Shown piece after piece: positions 63,912-64,000 of a DNA stretch of 64,000 nucleotides. Numbering within the stretch: the stretch's first letter is position 1; each line of letters begins with the position of its first letter. Origin of the DNA: Halocaridina rubra (Eukaryota > Arthropoda > Malacostraca > Decapoda > Atyidae); NCBI GenBank assembly GCA_037179515.1, contig JAXCGZ010022647.1, positions 5,001-69,000 on the forward strand, given 5' to 3'. A program made the translations under genes and the position numbers. The notes beneath the pieces are model-generated. The model had not been told where the DNA came from. It saw only the letters and a list, made by a program, of their open reading frames with translations, and ran no database searches.

Positions 63912-64000
63912 CATAAATATATATATACACACAAAGTCCTCGGGTTTTCCGGTCCCAGAGTTACGATGTTTTGCTGTTATGACAGAGGCGTATAAATTAT

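Overview
The window is eukaryotic nuclear DNA from an arthropod, most likely a decapod crustacean. The reasons are a many-exon animal gene with GT-AG introns, very long (AT)n and (CT)n microsatellites, several tRNA-derived SINE families, CR1-like LINEs, and blocks of CCTAA (the arthropod telomere unit read from the other strand). The species cannot be fixed from the sequence alone.

One host gene fills about 80% of the window: a plus-strand receptor tyrosine kinase of the Sevenless/ROS1 family. Its 5' end lies upstream of the window. Thirty-seven exons (162-50311) join with consistent intron phases into about 2,457 residues. In order they encode fibronectin III (FN3) modules, three YWTD-type beta-propeller regions separated by FN3 modules, a membrane-proximal FN3 stack, one transmembrane helix (about 32912-32986), a basic and His-rich juxtamembrane exon, a tyrosine kinase split over five exons (43243-48031), and a Ser/Pro/Thr-rich tail with a YVNM site, ending at 50311. 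A 3' UTR with AATAAA at 51541 follows. One extra base near 47933 breaks the frame inside the conserved Arg-Pro-Thr-Phe motif at the end of the kinase domain.

Everything else supported here is repeat. SINE-1, a tRNA-derived family, has about 22 copies. SINE-2 to SINE-5 and repeat E are rarer. LINE-A (CR1-like: coiled-coil ORF1, then endonuclease-RT) occurs as a roughly 9.5 kb minus-strand copy (33200-42724) interrupted by three younger insertions, as a degenerate plus copy (23726-26790), as old tails, and as a head-to-tail run (56829-63600). LINE-B (Jockey/CR1-like, poly-A tailed) occurs at 21222-23020, 36312-39155 and 54376-56186. DNA transposons with TA target duplications lie at 14926-16489, 17421-18763 (mariner-type transposase remnant), 24145-24467, 33948-34980 and 40439-41847. 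A MITE with telomere-like core repeats lies at 3477-3941 and 6656-6811.

No new multi-gene system is visible. The strongest observations are where repeats meet the gene: a splice acceptor formed from an old LINE-A fragment, an (AT)n array abutting a kinase-exon acceptor, reiterated exon ends and splice sites, a GC-AG intron, and the frameshift. Also notable are the tandem LINE-A copies and the transposons that carry satellite-like arrays.
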